A stretch of DNA of 64,000 bases from Nitrosococcus halophilus Nc 4 (GTDB taxonomy: Bacteria > Pseudomonadota > Gammaproteobacteria > Nitrosococcales > Nitrosococcaceae): assembly GCF_000024725.1 (NCBI RefSeq), contig NC_013960.1, positions 186,001 through 250,000 on the forward strand. The letters run 5' to 3'. Both the position numbers and the translations under genes were made by a program. Position 1 is the first letter of the stretch. The number at the start of each line of letters is the position of its first letter. The notes below the pieces were generated by a model. The model was not told the origin of the DNA, ran no database searches, and saw nothing but the letters and a program-made list of their open reading frames with translations. Shown piece by piece: positions 46,882-56,488 of the stretch.

Positions 46882-48931
46882 TGCCTCCTTTGAAAATGCC
46901 GAAATGGTCACCAACCTGCTGCGCAACATGGGCTTTGCGGTGCGGGCTTCGCGAGTAGAGGACGAGGAGGAAGTCCGGGAGGCATTGGAGGGGCAAGCCT
47001 GGGATCTGATCGTTTGCGCCGCCACGCCCCCCCAGTTGAGTGTGACCCAGATGCTACAGGTGCTGGCCCAGTCTGAAAAAGATATCCCCCTGGTTGTCGT
47101 TATCGATGAGGAAACCGATCCGGATGATATCGACGAGATGTATGCTGACGGTGCCCGGGATGTGGTACTCAAAAGCCGCCCTCTCCGTCTTCAACATGTG
47201 GTTAAACGGGAGCTTCGGGACTTGGAAAGTCGCCGGGCGCGCCGCCGCAGTGAGATGGTGTTAGGAGAAAGCGAGCGTCGGGCCCGGGCGTTGCTAGAAA
47301 GTTCCCGGGACGCTGTGGGCTATGTCCACGAAGGCATGCACCTCTATGCTAACCGGGCCTACCTGGATCTTTTTGGCTGTCATGATCTTGACGACATTGA
47401 GGGGATGCCTCTGCTGGATATGGTGGCGCCCGAGGAGCACAGCCGTTTTAAGACCTTTCTCAAAGAATATAACGCTAGGGAGGGGGGAAAATCTCAGCTT
47501 CCCTTAAAGGGACGCAAGTTGGATGGGAGCACTTTTAGTGCCACCCTGGAGTTTACCCCCGCAAGCATTGAGGGTGAACCTTGCACCCAAATCGTCATCC
47601 GAGATGAGGCCTATAATCCTGTTGCGGAGGAAAAGATCAAACAGGCCCAACAACGAGATGTGTTAACCGGCCTCTTTAGCCGGCCCTATTGTTTTGAGTT
47701 GATGGAAGAGGCGGTATCCGCTGCCAGGGCAGGAGAAAAGGAGAGCAGTTTACTCTATATCGCCTTGGATCAGTTCAACCGAGTCAGAGTGCGGGTCGGT
47801 ATTGGGGCCAGCGACCTGGTGATTACGGATGTGGCCCGGATTTTACAGCAGTATTGCGATGAAAAGGGGCTTCTCGCCCGTTTTGGGGATGAGATTTTTA
47901 TTCTCCTGGTCGCTCAAGCGAGTGACGAGCAAGTGGACACATTGGCTGAGCAGTTGCGCCAAGCTGTGGATCAGCATTTGGTGGAGATTGGCGAGCGGAG
48001 CATCAATGTGACGTGCAGCGTTGGGCTCTGTCGGATGGGGGAGAATACGCCAGGAGTGCAGCAAGTACTGGAGCGGGCCCATAAGGCCTGTGTCAAAGCA
48101 CAGGAGGCGGGAGGTAATCGGGTTGAGCGTTACAGCCCGGTGGCTGCCGATCTTACCGATCAGGAAAAAATCAAACAATGGGAGATTCGGCTCCGGCAAG
48201 CGATTGATAAGGATGGTTTTCGCCTGCTCTATCAACCGGTAGTGAGTCTCCATGGCAAGACCGAAGAAATCTTTGAAGCCTTGTTGCGGATGACCGATAA
48301 GGCGGGAGGGTACATCCCACCGGAAGAATTTTTAGAGCCTGCGGCTCAACTTAAGCTGATGGGCGAGATTGATCGTTGGGTGATCGCCAAGGCCAGTCGC
48401 GTATTGCGGGATCGGCATCAAGCAGGCCAGCCCACCCGATTCTTTATCAAATTGTCGGACTTCTCGATCCATGACAAAAATCTACTGCCTTGGCTTGAAA
48501 AGCATTTACGAGAGAATCAGCTAGATGCCAATTCACTCATTTTTGAGATTAGTGAAAGTTCCGCCCTTAATTATTTAAAACAAATGCAGCGGCTTATTGG
48601 GGGAATTCGGGCTTTAGGATGCTGCTTTGCCCTAGAACATTTTGGCACCGGACTGGACATGTCCAATTGCTTGAAGCATCTGGATGTGGACTACCTTAAG
48701 ATTAACGGCGCTTTCATCGAGAATTTACTCCAAGAAGAAGAAAACCAGACCGTCGTCAAGACCATTATTGAAATGGCTAAAGAAGCAGGTAAACCGACCA
48801 TTGCTGAATTTGTCTCCGATGCCAATACTTTGGCGCTACTTTGGCAGTTTGGTGTGGATTATGCCCAGGGCCATTACATTCAGGAGCCCAATGAATTACT
48901 AAGTTATGACTTTTCCGGGGATATCCAATAG
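46841..48931 (+). CDS. FimX-like REC-PAS-GGDEF-EAL protein with degenerate cyclase and phosphodiesterase sites
   Basis: About 696 residues: an N-terminal receiver-like domain (LLIVDASFENAEMVTNLLRN), a PAS domain (~155-275), a GGDEF domain with FGDEIF instead of GGDEF, and an EAL domain. EAL keeps FEALLRM but has EHFGTGLDMSN in place of the catalytic DDFGTG, and ends LWQFGVDYAQGHYIQEP, YDFSGDI like FimX. FimX is a cyclic-di-GMP receptor for type IV pilus extension in Pseudomonas. The start at ATG 46841 lies within plsC. Probable c-di-GMP sensor rather than enzyme. Confidence 0.85.
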   Translation: MLTPKDIVRLLIVDASFENAEMVTNLLRNMGFAVRASRVEDEEEVREALEGQAWDLIVCAATPPQLSVTQMLQVLAQSEKDIPLVVVIDEETDPDDIDEMYADGARDVVLKSRPLRLQHVVKRELRDLESRRARRRSEMVLGESERRARALLESSRDAVGYVHEGMHLYANRAYLDLFGCHDLDDIEGMPLLDMVAPEEHSRFKTFLKEYNAREGGKSQLPLKGRKLDGSTFSATLEFTPASIEGEPCTQIVIRDEAYNPVAEEKIKQAQQRDVLTGLFSRPYCFELMEEAVSAARAGEKESSLLYIALDQFNRVRVRVGIGASDLVITDVARILQQYCDEKGLLARFGDEIFILLVAQASDEQVDTLAEQLRQAVDQHLVEIGERSINVTCSVGLCRMGENTPGVQQVLERAHKACVKAQEAGGNRVERYSPVAADLTDQEKIKQWEIRLRQAIDKDGFRLLYQPVVSLHGKTEEIFEALLRMTDKAGGYIPPEEFLEPAAQLKLMGEIDRWVIAKASRVLRDRHQAGQPTRFFIKLSDFSIHDKNLLPWLEKHLRENQLDANSLIFEISESSALNYLKQMQRLIGGIRALGCCFALEHFGTGLDMSNCLKHLDVDYLKINGAFIENLLQEEENQTVVKTIIEMAKEAGKPTIAEFVSDANTLALLWQFGVDYAQGHYIQEPNELLSYDFSGDIQ

Positions 48932-48980
48932 CGCGGCTTTGGCTGCGACCTCTTCACTGTCCCTCCAAGGCAACAAGCAG

Positions 48981-48997
48981 CGTGCGCTGTGCGCACG
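48981..48997. other. Perfect GC hairpin between convergent genes
   Basis: CGTGCGC, loop TGT, GCGCACG at 48981-48997 lies between the end of the FimX-like gene and the end of the broken htpX. There is no T run, so it is at most a weak or Rho-dependent stop. Confidence 0.3.
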
Positions 48998-49011
48998 AAC
49001 AGGCGGCTCAT

Positions 49012-49760
49012 TCAATGCTCAGCGCGAAGGGCAGCGATCCGCTCTTCAATGGGCGGGTGGGACATGAATAAACGCTGCCAGCCCGATCTGCCTCCGGCGA
49101 TCCCAAAAGCATGAAGCTGATCCGAAAGACCTTCCTGGGCTAGTCGACCTAACCGCTCTAGCGCTGCAATCATCTTTTCCCTGCCGGCTAGTTGGGAGCC
49201 GCCTGCATCGGCTCGAAATTCACGCTGACGGCTGAACCACAAGACGATGAGGCTGGCGAGGATGGCAGGCACCATCTCGGCGATGATGGTGGTTATCCAG
49301 TTGGAGTTTCGCCATGACTGATTTCAATTTTATTCCTACAAAACTTCATCAATCTGGAGAATTCGCGGTTCCTCGCGGTCCTCGACGAAGGGGTGACCTT
49401 GGTCTTGGGGTCTTTACCGCTCCTCGCGCTTTCACTTCGGGTGCTCCCCACCCTAGGCTCCGAGAGCAAGAAATCATAGCGCCAATTCATGGCAAAACGT
49501 AAGTCATGCGGCCCTCGCGCTCGGCGCGCCGTTTCACTTCGCGACCTCGCTGGCGGGTCGCCTAACTTCCATGTGAGGCTCCAAAGCAGGGCCATGACCA
49601 CGCTCGGTTTTAAATACCACCCGATCCACCAGATGGCCGATCACCCGGGACAGGAAAATCACGAAAGTGTTGATTACCCCCTGAATCAAAGCCAGGGTGA
49701 TCATGTCGCCGTTAGCCACATGGCTGACTTCATGGCCCAATACCGCTTCTGAGAAGCGAT
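49012..49760 (-). pseudogene. htpX: Protease HtpX, N-terminally deleted and split by a short element
   Basis: The upstream half (49583 to ~49748) encodes [17 protein letters not shown]...[19 protein letters not shown]...ERGHGPA with the zinc motif HEVSH. The downstream half (49012-49310) encodes WITTIIAEM, WFSRQREFRADAGGSQLAG, ending SHPPIEERIAAL. Copy C is inserted exactly between PA and WIT; removing it restores Ala-Phe-Trp. About 125 N-terminal residues, including the first membrane helices, are missing upstream, so the gene was also truncated. HtpX is an inner-membrane quality-control protease. A different HtpX-like gene lies next to it. Confidence 0.9.
49311..49582 (-). mobile_element. 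Short tnpB-less element, copy C
   Basis: 272 bp, same family as copies A and B but inverted and about 11 bases shorter. On the minus strand it runs GGAGCCTCACATGG... to ...CATGGCGAAACTCCAA. It sits in sense orientation inside htpX. Part of its left end (ACCCGCCAGCGAG) is closer to the tnpB element's left end (CCCCCCAGCGAG) than are copies A and B. Confidence 0.85.
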
Positions 49761-49869
49761 AACTAGATGACACTATATGAGGGAGTTGCTAGAGTATTTC
49801 AAGAGGCTTGCTATATGCCGATCGACCTTTAATTCAAAGCCTTCCTATCCCCTATAGAGGAGGGATCTC

Positions 49870-50772
49870 ATGGCAAAGAGAGGACTGGGCGCTGACACCG
49901 GTTTGTCCTTCCGGATGGGCGTGGTACTGCTCATACTCACCGCCCTCTATCTGGCTTTTTTGGCTTTTCTGGCCGCTATGGGGGTTCCTTTTCGCGGCCT
50001 GGTGCTCTTTGCCGCACTTTTGCTGGGAGCCCAGTACTTCTTTTCAGGGAAATTGGTGTTGCTAGCCTCTGGCGCCCGGGAGGTCAGTCCCCAGCAAGCG
50101 CCTGAGCTTCATGCCCGGATTGAGCGTCTTGCCATGCAAATGGATCTGCCCAAGCCCAGAGTGGCGCTCATGGAAACGGATATCCCGAATGCCTTTGCCA
50201 CTGGACGGAGCCAAAAAAGCTCAGTGGTGGCGGTGACCCGGGGGCTTTTGCAGCGACTTGATGGGGCGGAGCTAGACAGCGTATTGGCCCATGAACTGAG
50301 CCATGTTGCAAACCGGGATGTGATGGTAATGACCTTGGCGAGCTTTTTTTCCACGGTGGCTTTTTTCCTGGTGCGGTGGCTGCTTTATATGCCTCGAATG
50401 GGGGGAAGTCAGCGGGAAAGGGGCAATTCCGCGGCGGCCCTATTTCTGGTATGGGTGATTTCGATGCTGGTGTGGGCGATAAGCACCTTGTTATTGCGGG
50501 CCCTTTCCCGTTATCGGGAGTTCGCCGCTGATCGAGGCTCGGCGCTCACCACGGGGGCGCCTTCTACCCTGGCTTCCGCCTTGCAAAAAATCAGCGGGAC
50601 CGTGGACCGGATTCCACAACAGGATTTGCGCCAAGTGGAAGCAGCAAGCGCTTTTTTTATTATCCCGGTCACGGGAAAAGAATTTTTGGTTAGGCTTCTC
50701 TCTACCCATCCCCCTCTTGAGCAACGTCTCCAGGAGCTGGAGCGTATTCAAAGGGAAATGGAACAGCGATGA
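49870..50772 (+). CDS. HtpX-like M48 zinc metalloprotease, Psp-module type
   Basis: A 300-residue membrane protease: two N-terminal helices (VVLLILTALYLAFLAFLAAM, LVLFAALLLGAQYFF), zinc site H141-ELS-H145, two more helices, then YREFAADRGSALTTG and a terminal STHPPLEQRLQELE. It is distinct from the broken htpX beside it and is coupled by a four-base overlap to pspAB, as in actinobacterial and archaeal psp loci. It could compensate for loss of the other HtpX. Start ATG 49870 follows GGAGGG. Confidence 0.9.
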   Translation: MAKRGLGADTGLSFRMGVVLLILTALYLAFLAFLAAMGVPFRGLVLFAALLLGAQYFFSGKLVLLASGAREVSPQQAPELHARIERLAMQMDLPKPRVALMETDIPNAFATGRSQKSSVVAVTRGLLQRLDGAELDSVLAHELSHVANRDVMVMTLASFFSTVAFFLVRWLLYMPRMGGSQRERGNSAAALFLVWVISMLVWAISTLLLRALSRYREFAADRGSALTTGAPSTLASALQKISGTVDRIPQQDLRQVEAASAFFIIPVTGKEFLVRLLSTHPPLEQRLQELERIQREMEQR

Positions 50773-51335
50773 AATGGTTGGACAGTCTTTTGGGCCGCGC
50801 CACCCCGCCTCCGCCCAAGCTTGAAAGGCTGTTTGCCCTCTCTACCGCCTATGTGACCTTGGCGGCTAAGTTGGGATACAGCTCAGGGGGGAAGGCCGGG
50901 ATAGTGTTTAGGTCGGCGGATGCTGCAGGTTTCCAAGGGCTTCAACAGGAGTTGGAGGATTTACTGCAACTGAGCGCGGCGGAAATGGAGAGTCGTTGCT
51001 TGCTGCAAAAGGACGACTATGGATTTTTATGGATGGTGGTCGAAGATGAGCAAGTAGAAGACCAAATAGCGACTGTGCACTTGGTGAGCAGTACGCTGAC
51101 GGACCAGGGCTATGGGTCCTCCCTGCTGGCGGCCGTCTTCCGCTTTGAGCAGGCCAATCAACCCATTTATTGGGTTTATAATTATAAGCGAGGGTCTTTT
51201 TACCCTTTTGTCCCTTTGCCGAACCAGCAGCGGGATAATGCCAAAGAGTTTCGGCTTAAGGCTTTGATGGAAAAAGAACTTCCCTTGGAGACCCAGCTAG
51301 AGTTGTGGTACCCCTTATGGGGATTACCCGTGTAA
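50769..51335 (+). CDS. pspAB: PspA-associated protein PspAB
   Basis: A 188-residue soluble protein beginning WLDSLLGRATPPPPKLERLF, then FRSADAAGFQGLQQELEDLL and WVYNYKRGSFYPFVPLP. From memory this is the PspAB family found with htpX and PspA in psp-like modules. Function unresolved. Coupled to the HtpX-like gene; convergent with pspAA. Confidence 0.85.
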   Translation: MKWLDSLLGRATPPPPKLERLFALSTAYVTLAAKLGYSSGGKAGIVFRSADAAGFQGLQQELEDLLQLSAAEMESRCLLQKDDYGFLWMVVEDEQVEDQIATVHLVSSTLTDQGYGSSLLAAVFRFEQANQPIYWVYNYKRGSFYPFVPLPNQQRDNAKEFRLKALMEKELPLETQLELWYPLWGLPV

Positions 51336-51353
51336 TGACCGTCGGCAAGGAGA

Positions 51354-51632
51354 TCAGCCGGGAATGATCCCTTCTCCCTTAAACAGTTGTTGGGCCTCCT
51401 TGAGTTCCAGATCGGGAGCAGGCAGGATCACATCGGATTCGACTAGCTCCGTGGCGGCTACCGGCTCCCCCTGCTGGCGCACAAAATCCAGCATTTGGGC
51501 ATAAGTAGTTTGGAAGTGGGCTTGATCGCCTTGAGCTACCGCAAGCACCACTTGGGCATCTAAATCGTTGAGTTGATCCAAGTGCCCACTGGGCATCCGG
51601 TACTGACCTTCGCTCATGATCCGGATTATCAT
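51354..51632 (-). CDS. pspAA: PspA-associated protein PspAA
   Basis: A 92-residue protein: MIIRIMSEGQYRMPSGHLDQ, then LNDLDAQVVLAVAQG and ending LPAPDLELKEAQQLFKGEG. This is the PspAA family, encoded next to PspA in partner-switching membrane-stress loci. It lies 30 bases downstream of pspA on the same strand. Confidence 0.88.
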   Translation of the reverse strand: MIIRIMSEGQYRMPSGHLDQLNDLDAQVVLAVAQGDQAHFQTTYAQMLDFVRQQGEPVAATELVESDVILPAPDLELKEAQQLFKGEGIIPG

Positions 51633-51662
51633 GCTTTCGCTCCCTATTTTCTATGGCATTCT

Positions 51663-52364
51663 CTATTGGCCAAGGCGTTCTTTCATGGCGGCGAGTTCCG
51701 CTTCCACATTTCGGGAAGCGCTGATTTGCTTTAATTCTCGACTCAATTGATCCTCCCCAGAACGGGTAAGATCCACCAGTACCCCCGTTTCAGCCAGTTC
51801 GTCGATTGCTGCAGCGCGGGCTCGCATGCTTTCTGTTTTTTCCTCCGCCCGTTCGATGGCCAATCCCATATCCGCCAACTCCTCCGAGAGCCCGTGCACT
51901 GCTTCGCCAATGCGCACTTGAGCTTCTGCGGCGGTATATTGGGCCTTGAGGGTTTCTTTTCGGGTGCGGAATGTTTCCACCTTCGTACTGAGTCTGGTTT
52001 CAGCAGTGGTGAGCCTTTGTTGCTCTTGCTCCAACACCGAAAGCTGTTGTTCCAAATCGCCGAGCTGTTCCTGGCCAATTTGTTTTCGCTGCAGGGCGAG
52101 CCGGGCCAAATCTTCTCTGCCCGCCGCCAGCGCCTCTTCCGCTTGGGCGTCAAGTTGGCTCACTTGCTCCCTCACTCGGGCAGCTTGCAGTTCCACGCGG
52201 CGTTTCGAAGTCACGACCTCTACAATGCCCCGCTTGACTTTTTGCAGAAGCTCTACTTGCTTTTGATAAGAATATTCCAGGGTTTCGGCAGGGTTTGCGC
52301 TGCTTTCCAACAGCGCATTCATCTTCGCCTTTAAAATAGTGGCCATACGAGATAGGAGCCCCAC
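51663..52364 (-). CDS. pspA: Phage shock protein A / IM30 family protein
   Basis: A 233-residue, almost entirely coiled-coil ESCRT-III-like protein (GLLSRMATILKAKMNALLES at the N-terminus, SYQKQVELLQKVKRGIVEVV). PspA binds stressed inner membranes and limits proton leakage. It heads a two-gene operon with pspAA and converges on htpX-like/pspAB. None of pspF, pspB or pspC is in the window, so this is not the E. coli type regulon. Confidence 0.92.
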   Translation of the reverse strand: MGLLSRMATILKAKMNALLESSANPAETLEYSYQKQVELLQKVKRGIVEVVTSKRRVELQAARVREQVSQLDAQAEEALAAGREDLARLALQRKQIGQEQLGDLEQQLSVLEQEQQRLTTAETRLSTKVETFRTRKETLKAQYTAAEAQVRIGEAVHGLSEELADMGLAIERAEEKTESMRARAAAIDELAETGVLVDLTRSGEDQLSRELKQISASRNVEAELAAMKERLGQ

Positions 52365-52453
52365 GCTTTACCTCCTTGAAAGAAGCTGAGAAGAAATTGG
52401 GGGGTAGCCCCGCTATTTCTGGCAATTAAAATAATAGACCAAAAGAGCGGTCC

Positions 52454-54034
52454 TTAGGGGGTTGGGTGCAGTTGATGAAGAAGCTGTTCCCTCAGGCTCT
52501 CCATATCTAAAGGCTGGGAAGTTTCAATAGGAAGGGTTATGTTTTGCTCCGCTTCAGTCAGGGGTTCCTGAGTCGTTTGTTGGTGTTCCAGAACAGCCAG
52601 ATCCGCATCGGAGGCATCCCTGTCCTGACGTTGGCGTTCCCGTATCCGCTGCTGTAATTGTTGGGGTTCACAGCGAAAATCCAGGATGGCAAAGGGCACG
52701 CCTAATGTTTGGGCTAAGTCTTGAAAGGCTTGGCGTTGTGCTTGCTTGAGAAAGGCCGCATCCACAAGGACAGGATACCCCGCTGCTAGCACTGTTTGGG
52801 CAAGTTGCTGGAGGTGCTGGTAAGTTTGGCGACTGGATTGTGCAGAATACATTCCGGTAGCCACCCCTTCACCGGGCCGGTCTCGGGGGTTCAAACCATG
52901 GAGGCGTTTGCGTTCAATATCCGAGCGCAAGCGGATGGCGCCGAGGTGATCGAGGAGGGGCTGACTCAAGGTGGTTTTACCGCTCCCGGAGAGGCCATGG
53001 GTAATGATTAAAAAAGTCTGGGCCGGTTGAATATAGCTTGAGGCCAGCTTCAGGTAACTGCGGTAGCGTTCCTTGATGGCTTGGGCCTCGGGGGCCGAGG
53101 GGGTTTGTCCCAAGCGGATAGCGGTGACCTTGGCCCGGACCAGGGCACGATAAACTTGGTAATAGCCCAATACCGCCAGTCCAGGATAGTCGCCGCTGCG
53201 TTCTAGGTAGCGGTTAAGGCAATGGTGGGCCAGGTCCGGACGACCCCGATCCTCCAGGTCCATGACCAGGAAGGCAAGCTCACTCATGACATCAATCCAA
53301 CGCAGATTCTCATTAAATTCGATACAGTCAAAGATGATGAACTGGCTCTCCCTTAAGGCGATATTGCCCAGATGCAAATCGCCGTGGCACTCCCGCACAA
53401 AACCAGCCTTTTTACGGCCGATAAATTCTGGTTGCAGTTGCCGCCATTTTTCCTCCGTCCATTGCCGAAGGCGGGCCAGCCGCTTTTGATCCTCCTTCTC
53501 TTCTTCAAGGAAGCTGTTCACCTGTTCAAAGTTTTCTAAGGCCGGTTGCAGCACCGCCTCGGGGGTACCATAAGGGCTGTCTTGAGGGGCAATCGCAATG
53601 CTTTGGTGAAAGGCCGCTACTTTATGGGCTAAGTTTTCGATGAGCTTCGGGGATAATTCGCCCCGTTGCAAGCAGTAGTCTAGACGGGCTTGCTGGGGGA
53701 ATTGGACCATTTTGACCGCGTATTCTATGGGGGTGTCGGCACCGCCAAGACGGGGATGGGCGGGACTGCCGCTGATAGGGACCACCTCCAGATAGATTTC
53801 GGGGGCAAGCCGCCGGTTGAGCCGCAGTTCCTCATGACAGTAGTGGCGGCGCTTGTCTAAGGTGGAAAAATCGAGAAAACCTAGATTAAGGGGTTTTTTG
53901 ATTTTGTAGGCATAGGGTCCCGTCAGCACCAGCCAGGAAATGTGGGTTTCAATCAGGGTAAGGTTTTCAACGGCATGATGGTAGACCTTAGGCTGTTGGA
54001 GGGCTTTAATCAGGGTGCCCGCCGGTTCAGTCAT
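52454..54034 (-). CDS. Aminoglycoside phosphotransferase-like kinase fused to a P-loop kinase
   Basis: A 526-residue two-domain protein. The N-terminal ~340 residues resemble an aminoglycoside/choline-type kinase (HGDLHLGNIALRESQFIIFDC with catalytic Asp). The C-terminal ~180 residues are an AAA/zeta-toxin-like kinase with Walker A THGLSGSGKTTLS and a lid rich in Arg and Gln. Such fusions are common but not functionally assigned; resistance is not implied. Confidence 0.8.
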   Translation of the reverse strand: MTEPAGTLIKALQQPKVYHHAVENLTLIETHISWLVLTGPYAYKIKKPLNLGFLDFSTLDKRRHYCHEELRLNRRLAPEIYLEVVPISGSPAHPRLGGADTPIEYAVKMVQFPQQARLDYCLQRGELSPKLIENLAHKVAAFHQSIAIAPQDSPYGTPEAVLQPALENFEQVNSFLEEEKEDQKRLARLRQWTEEKWRQLQPEFIGRKKAGFVRECHGDLHLGNIALRESQFIIFDCIEFNENLRWIDVMSELAFLVMDLEDRGRPDLAHHCLNRYLERSGDYPGLAVLGYYQVYRALVRAKVTAIRLGQTPSAPEAQAIKERYRSYLKLASSYIQPAQTFLIITHGLSGSGKTTLSQPLLDHLGAIRLRSDIERKRLHGLNPRDRPGEGVATGMYSAQSSRQTYQHLQQLAQTVLAAGYPVLVDAAFLKQAQRQAFQDLAQTLGVPFAILDFRCEPQQLQQRIRERQRQDRDASDADLAVLEHQQTTQEPLTEAEQNITLPIETSQPLDMESLREQLLHQLHPTP

Positions 54035-54092
54035 ATTCCCCCTCCATTAAGGTGATTGCACGTTTTGGTTCATCTTATAATTTTAAATTAGT

Positions 54093-55304
54093 TCAATTCG
54101 TTACGATTTGCTTAATCGCTTTAATTCGCTGCTGCTGGAGTTCTCGGGCAATCGCCTCTCCTTGGAAGCCCGCCGCCACCAGGGGCCGTGCGGTCACCGC
54201 CGCTGCCGCGTGAAAGGCGGAGCGAAGGCGGTCAGCCTGAGGGTAGGGTCGGTCCTCTAATCCCGCTCGACCCCGGGCATCCGCTTCACAGGCCAGCAAG
54301 AACTGATCGAAACGGGAAGGCCGACGGAAAGCGTCGACTCTATTGAGCAATTTAAGGAGGGTCCCGGGGCGCAACTCTTGAGCCCGATGCACTTGGTCAT
54401 GGTAGCGGGCCACATGGACGGCAAGTTCCTGATAAGCTTTGGGAACCCGCAAGCGTTGGCAGAGGGTCAGGACCAAAGCGGCCCCCCGCTCCCCATGGCC
54501 CCGATGGTGGGGCCACTCAGAGGGGAGGGTTTCCCCCTTGCCCAGATCATGGATCAAGGCGGCGAAGCGGACTTGGGTGTCCTGGCTCAGGCGGGCGGCC
54601 ATGTCTAGGACCTTCAAAGTATGGATGCCGGTGTCGATTTCCGGATGGTAACGCTTAGGTTGGGGGACGCCAAATAGGCGCTCGATTTCAGGGAAGATCC
54701 GGGCCAAGGCACCGCAGGCCCTGAGGATTTCAAAAAATCGCCGGGGGTGGGATTCGGCCAGGGCCTGCTCTAATTCCTTCCACACCCTTTCGGGCACTAA
54801 GTGATCTACCTCGCCGGCGGCCACCATGGCTTGCATGAGGGCCATGGTTTCGGGGGCCACTTCAAAATCAAAGCGGGCGGCAAAGCGGGCCACCCGCAGG
54901 ATACGGACGGGATCTTCAACAAAAGCGGGGGAGACGTGCCGCAAGATCCCCCGTTCCAAATCTTGCCGCCCGCCGAAGGGATCGAAAAGCGCGCCCTCAG
55001 GAGATTCGGCGATGGCATTAATGGTGAGATCCCGACGCTGCAAGTCTTCTTCCAAGGTAACGTCGGGGGCGGCGTAAACCTCAAAGCCTTTGTAGCCTGG
55101 CCCGGTCTTGCGCTCAGTCCGGGCCAGGGCATATTCCTCCTGGGTTTGAGGATGAAGAAACACGGGAAAATCCTTTCCCACGGGGCGGTAGCCTTGGGCG
55201 AGCAGGCTGGCCGGGGTGGCTCCCACGACCACATAGTCCCGCTCCTTAACCGGGCGTCCTAGAAGCTTGTCCCGGACGGCACCACCGACGAGATAGATTT
55301 CCAC
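54093..55304 (-). CDS. cca: Multifunctional CCA tRNA nucleotidyltransferase
   Basis: A 403-residue class II CCA-adding enzyme: [50 protein letters not shown], and an HD phosphohydrolase domain ([26 protein letters not shown]). It repairs the tRNA 3' end. It lies 8 bases downstream of the epimerase-like gene. Confidence 0.95.
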   Translation of the reverse strand: MEIYLVGGAVRDKLLGRPVKERDYVVVGATPASLLAQGYRPVGKDFPVFLHPQTQEEYALARTERKTGPGYKGFEVYAAPDVTLEEDLQRRDLTINAIAESPEGALFDPFGGRQDLERGILRHVSPAFVEDPVRILRVARFAARFDFEVAPETMALMQAMVAAGEVDHLVPERVWKELEQALAESHPRRFFEILRACGALARIFPEIERLFGVPQPKRYHPEIDTGIHTLKVLDMAARLSQDTQVRFAALIHDLGKGETLPSEWPHHRGHGERGAALVLTLCQRLRVPKAYQELAVHVARYHDQVHRAQELRPGTLLKLLNRVDAFRRPSRFDQFLLACEADARGRAGLEDRPYPQADRLRSAFHAAAAVTARPLVAAGFQGEAIARELQQQRIKAIKQIVTN

Positions 55305-55312
55305 GGGTATCT

Positions 55313-56296
55313 TTAGCTCAAACCGGTTTCTTCATGGCGATGGGCATGTCGCCGCAGTTCAAGATAGTGGGCCCTTTGGTTATGTTGGCCGAGATATCCA
55401 GGGACCACTGCATCAATGGTGGTGGGCTCGATCCCCAGTTCACTCAACCCATTTTGATGGCAGATGCTAGGTGCCTGCAAGGAGTCATAATTGTCCTTGG
55501 AAAAAGGTTTTCCAGGCAGGTATTCAAAAATGTCCGCCTGAAGGCGGCTCAGTTTATCGGAAAGCCCGATGACACGGCGTCTAAGGCCTAGGACCTTGGC
55601 CGTATACTCCACTAATTGCTGCAGCGTGTAGATCTTGGGGCCGCACAATTCATAGCTCTGGCCAAAACTGTCCTTATCCGGGAGGGTGCGGACAAAGGCT
55701 TGGACCACATCCTCCACATAGACTGGAGTAAGACGGGCATCCGGACAGGCCAAAGGGAAGACAAAAGGCGACAACTTGAGCAAGGTACCAAAGCGGTTGA
55801 AAAAACTATCCCCTGGGCCAAAGATGACAGAAGGCCGGAAGATGGTGACCTGAAGTCCCTGTTCCGCTAAGGCCAGCACCCGGGATTCCCCTTCCCCCTT
55901 GCTACGCAGATAATGACTGGCGCCCTGGTTGGCATCGGCGTTGAGTGCACTCATGTGGAGTAAGCGCTGGATGCCGGTATCGAGACAAGCTTGGGCCACT
56001 TTCTCTGGCAGATCCGCGTGAACTCGGCGGAAGCCGCTGCCGTCACGTCCTTTTTCATTGAGAATGCCCACTAAATTAATCACGCTATGGCAGCCGCTCA
56101 ATTGGGCTGTAAGCTGGGCTGGATCGTGAATATCGGCTTCCTTGAGCTGCAAGCCAGGCAAGACAAGCAAATCCCGGTGCCGTTGCCGGTGCCGGGTCAG
56201 CACCCGCACTCTATAGCCATGGTCCACCAAATGGGCAGCTAGCCATCGACCAACAAAACCTGTACCTCCCAGGATGCAGACGGTCTGTTCGTTCAT
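55313..56296 (-). CDS. NAD(P)-binding extended-SDR protein, NDUFA9-like
   Basis: A 327-residue Rossmann protein with [20 protein letters not shown] at the N-terminus, [19 protein letters not shown] and [20 protein letters not shown]. This pattern fits the complex I NDUFA9-like subfamily of atypical SDRs. The catalytic YxxxK is not standard ([10 protein letters not shown]). Role unknown in bacteria. First gene of a unit with cca. Confidence 0.82.
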   Translation of the reverse strand: MNEQTVCILGGTGFVGRWLAAHLVDHGYRVRVLTRHRQRHRDLLVLPGLQLKEADIHDPAQLTAQLSGCHSVINLVGILNEKGRDGSGFRRVHADLPEKVAQACLDTGIQRLLHMSALNADANQGASHYLRSKGEGESRVLALAEQGLQVTIFRPSVIFGPGDSFFNRFGTLLKLSPFVFPLACPDARLTPVYVEDVVQAFVRTLPDKDSFGQSYELCGPKIYTLQQLVEYTAKVLGLRRRVIGLSDKLSRLQADIFEYLPGKPFSKDNYDSLQAPSICHQNGLSELGIEPTTIDAVVPGYLGQHNQRAHYLELRRHAHRHEETGLS

Positions 56297-56488
56297 CAGC
56301 GTAGTTATTCTCCGTTATCTCAACTTCAAGATTAATACAGGTATCCCTGCTCTTACTTCACCAGGGATCATTAATTACCGTGTTATTTAGGATGTTGTGA
56401 TTATAAACGCATCCCCTTTTAGTCAGGTAAAAGTATGCCCCCCTATACTTAAATTTAATGGCTTATTTTTCCTTAAGGAGACGTCACT

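Noticed and set aside
52454-54034. Antibiotic resistance kinase
   Set aside because: The N-terminal domain has the phosphotransferase fold, but the fusion to a P-loop kinase is a common chromosomal protein of unknown role; resistance cannot be claimed.
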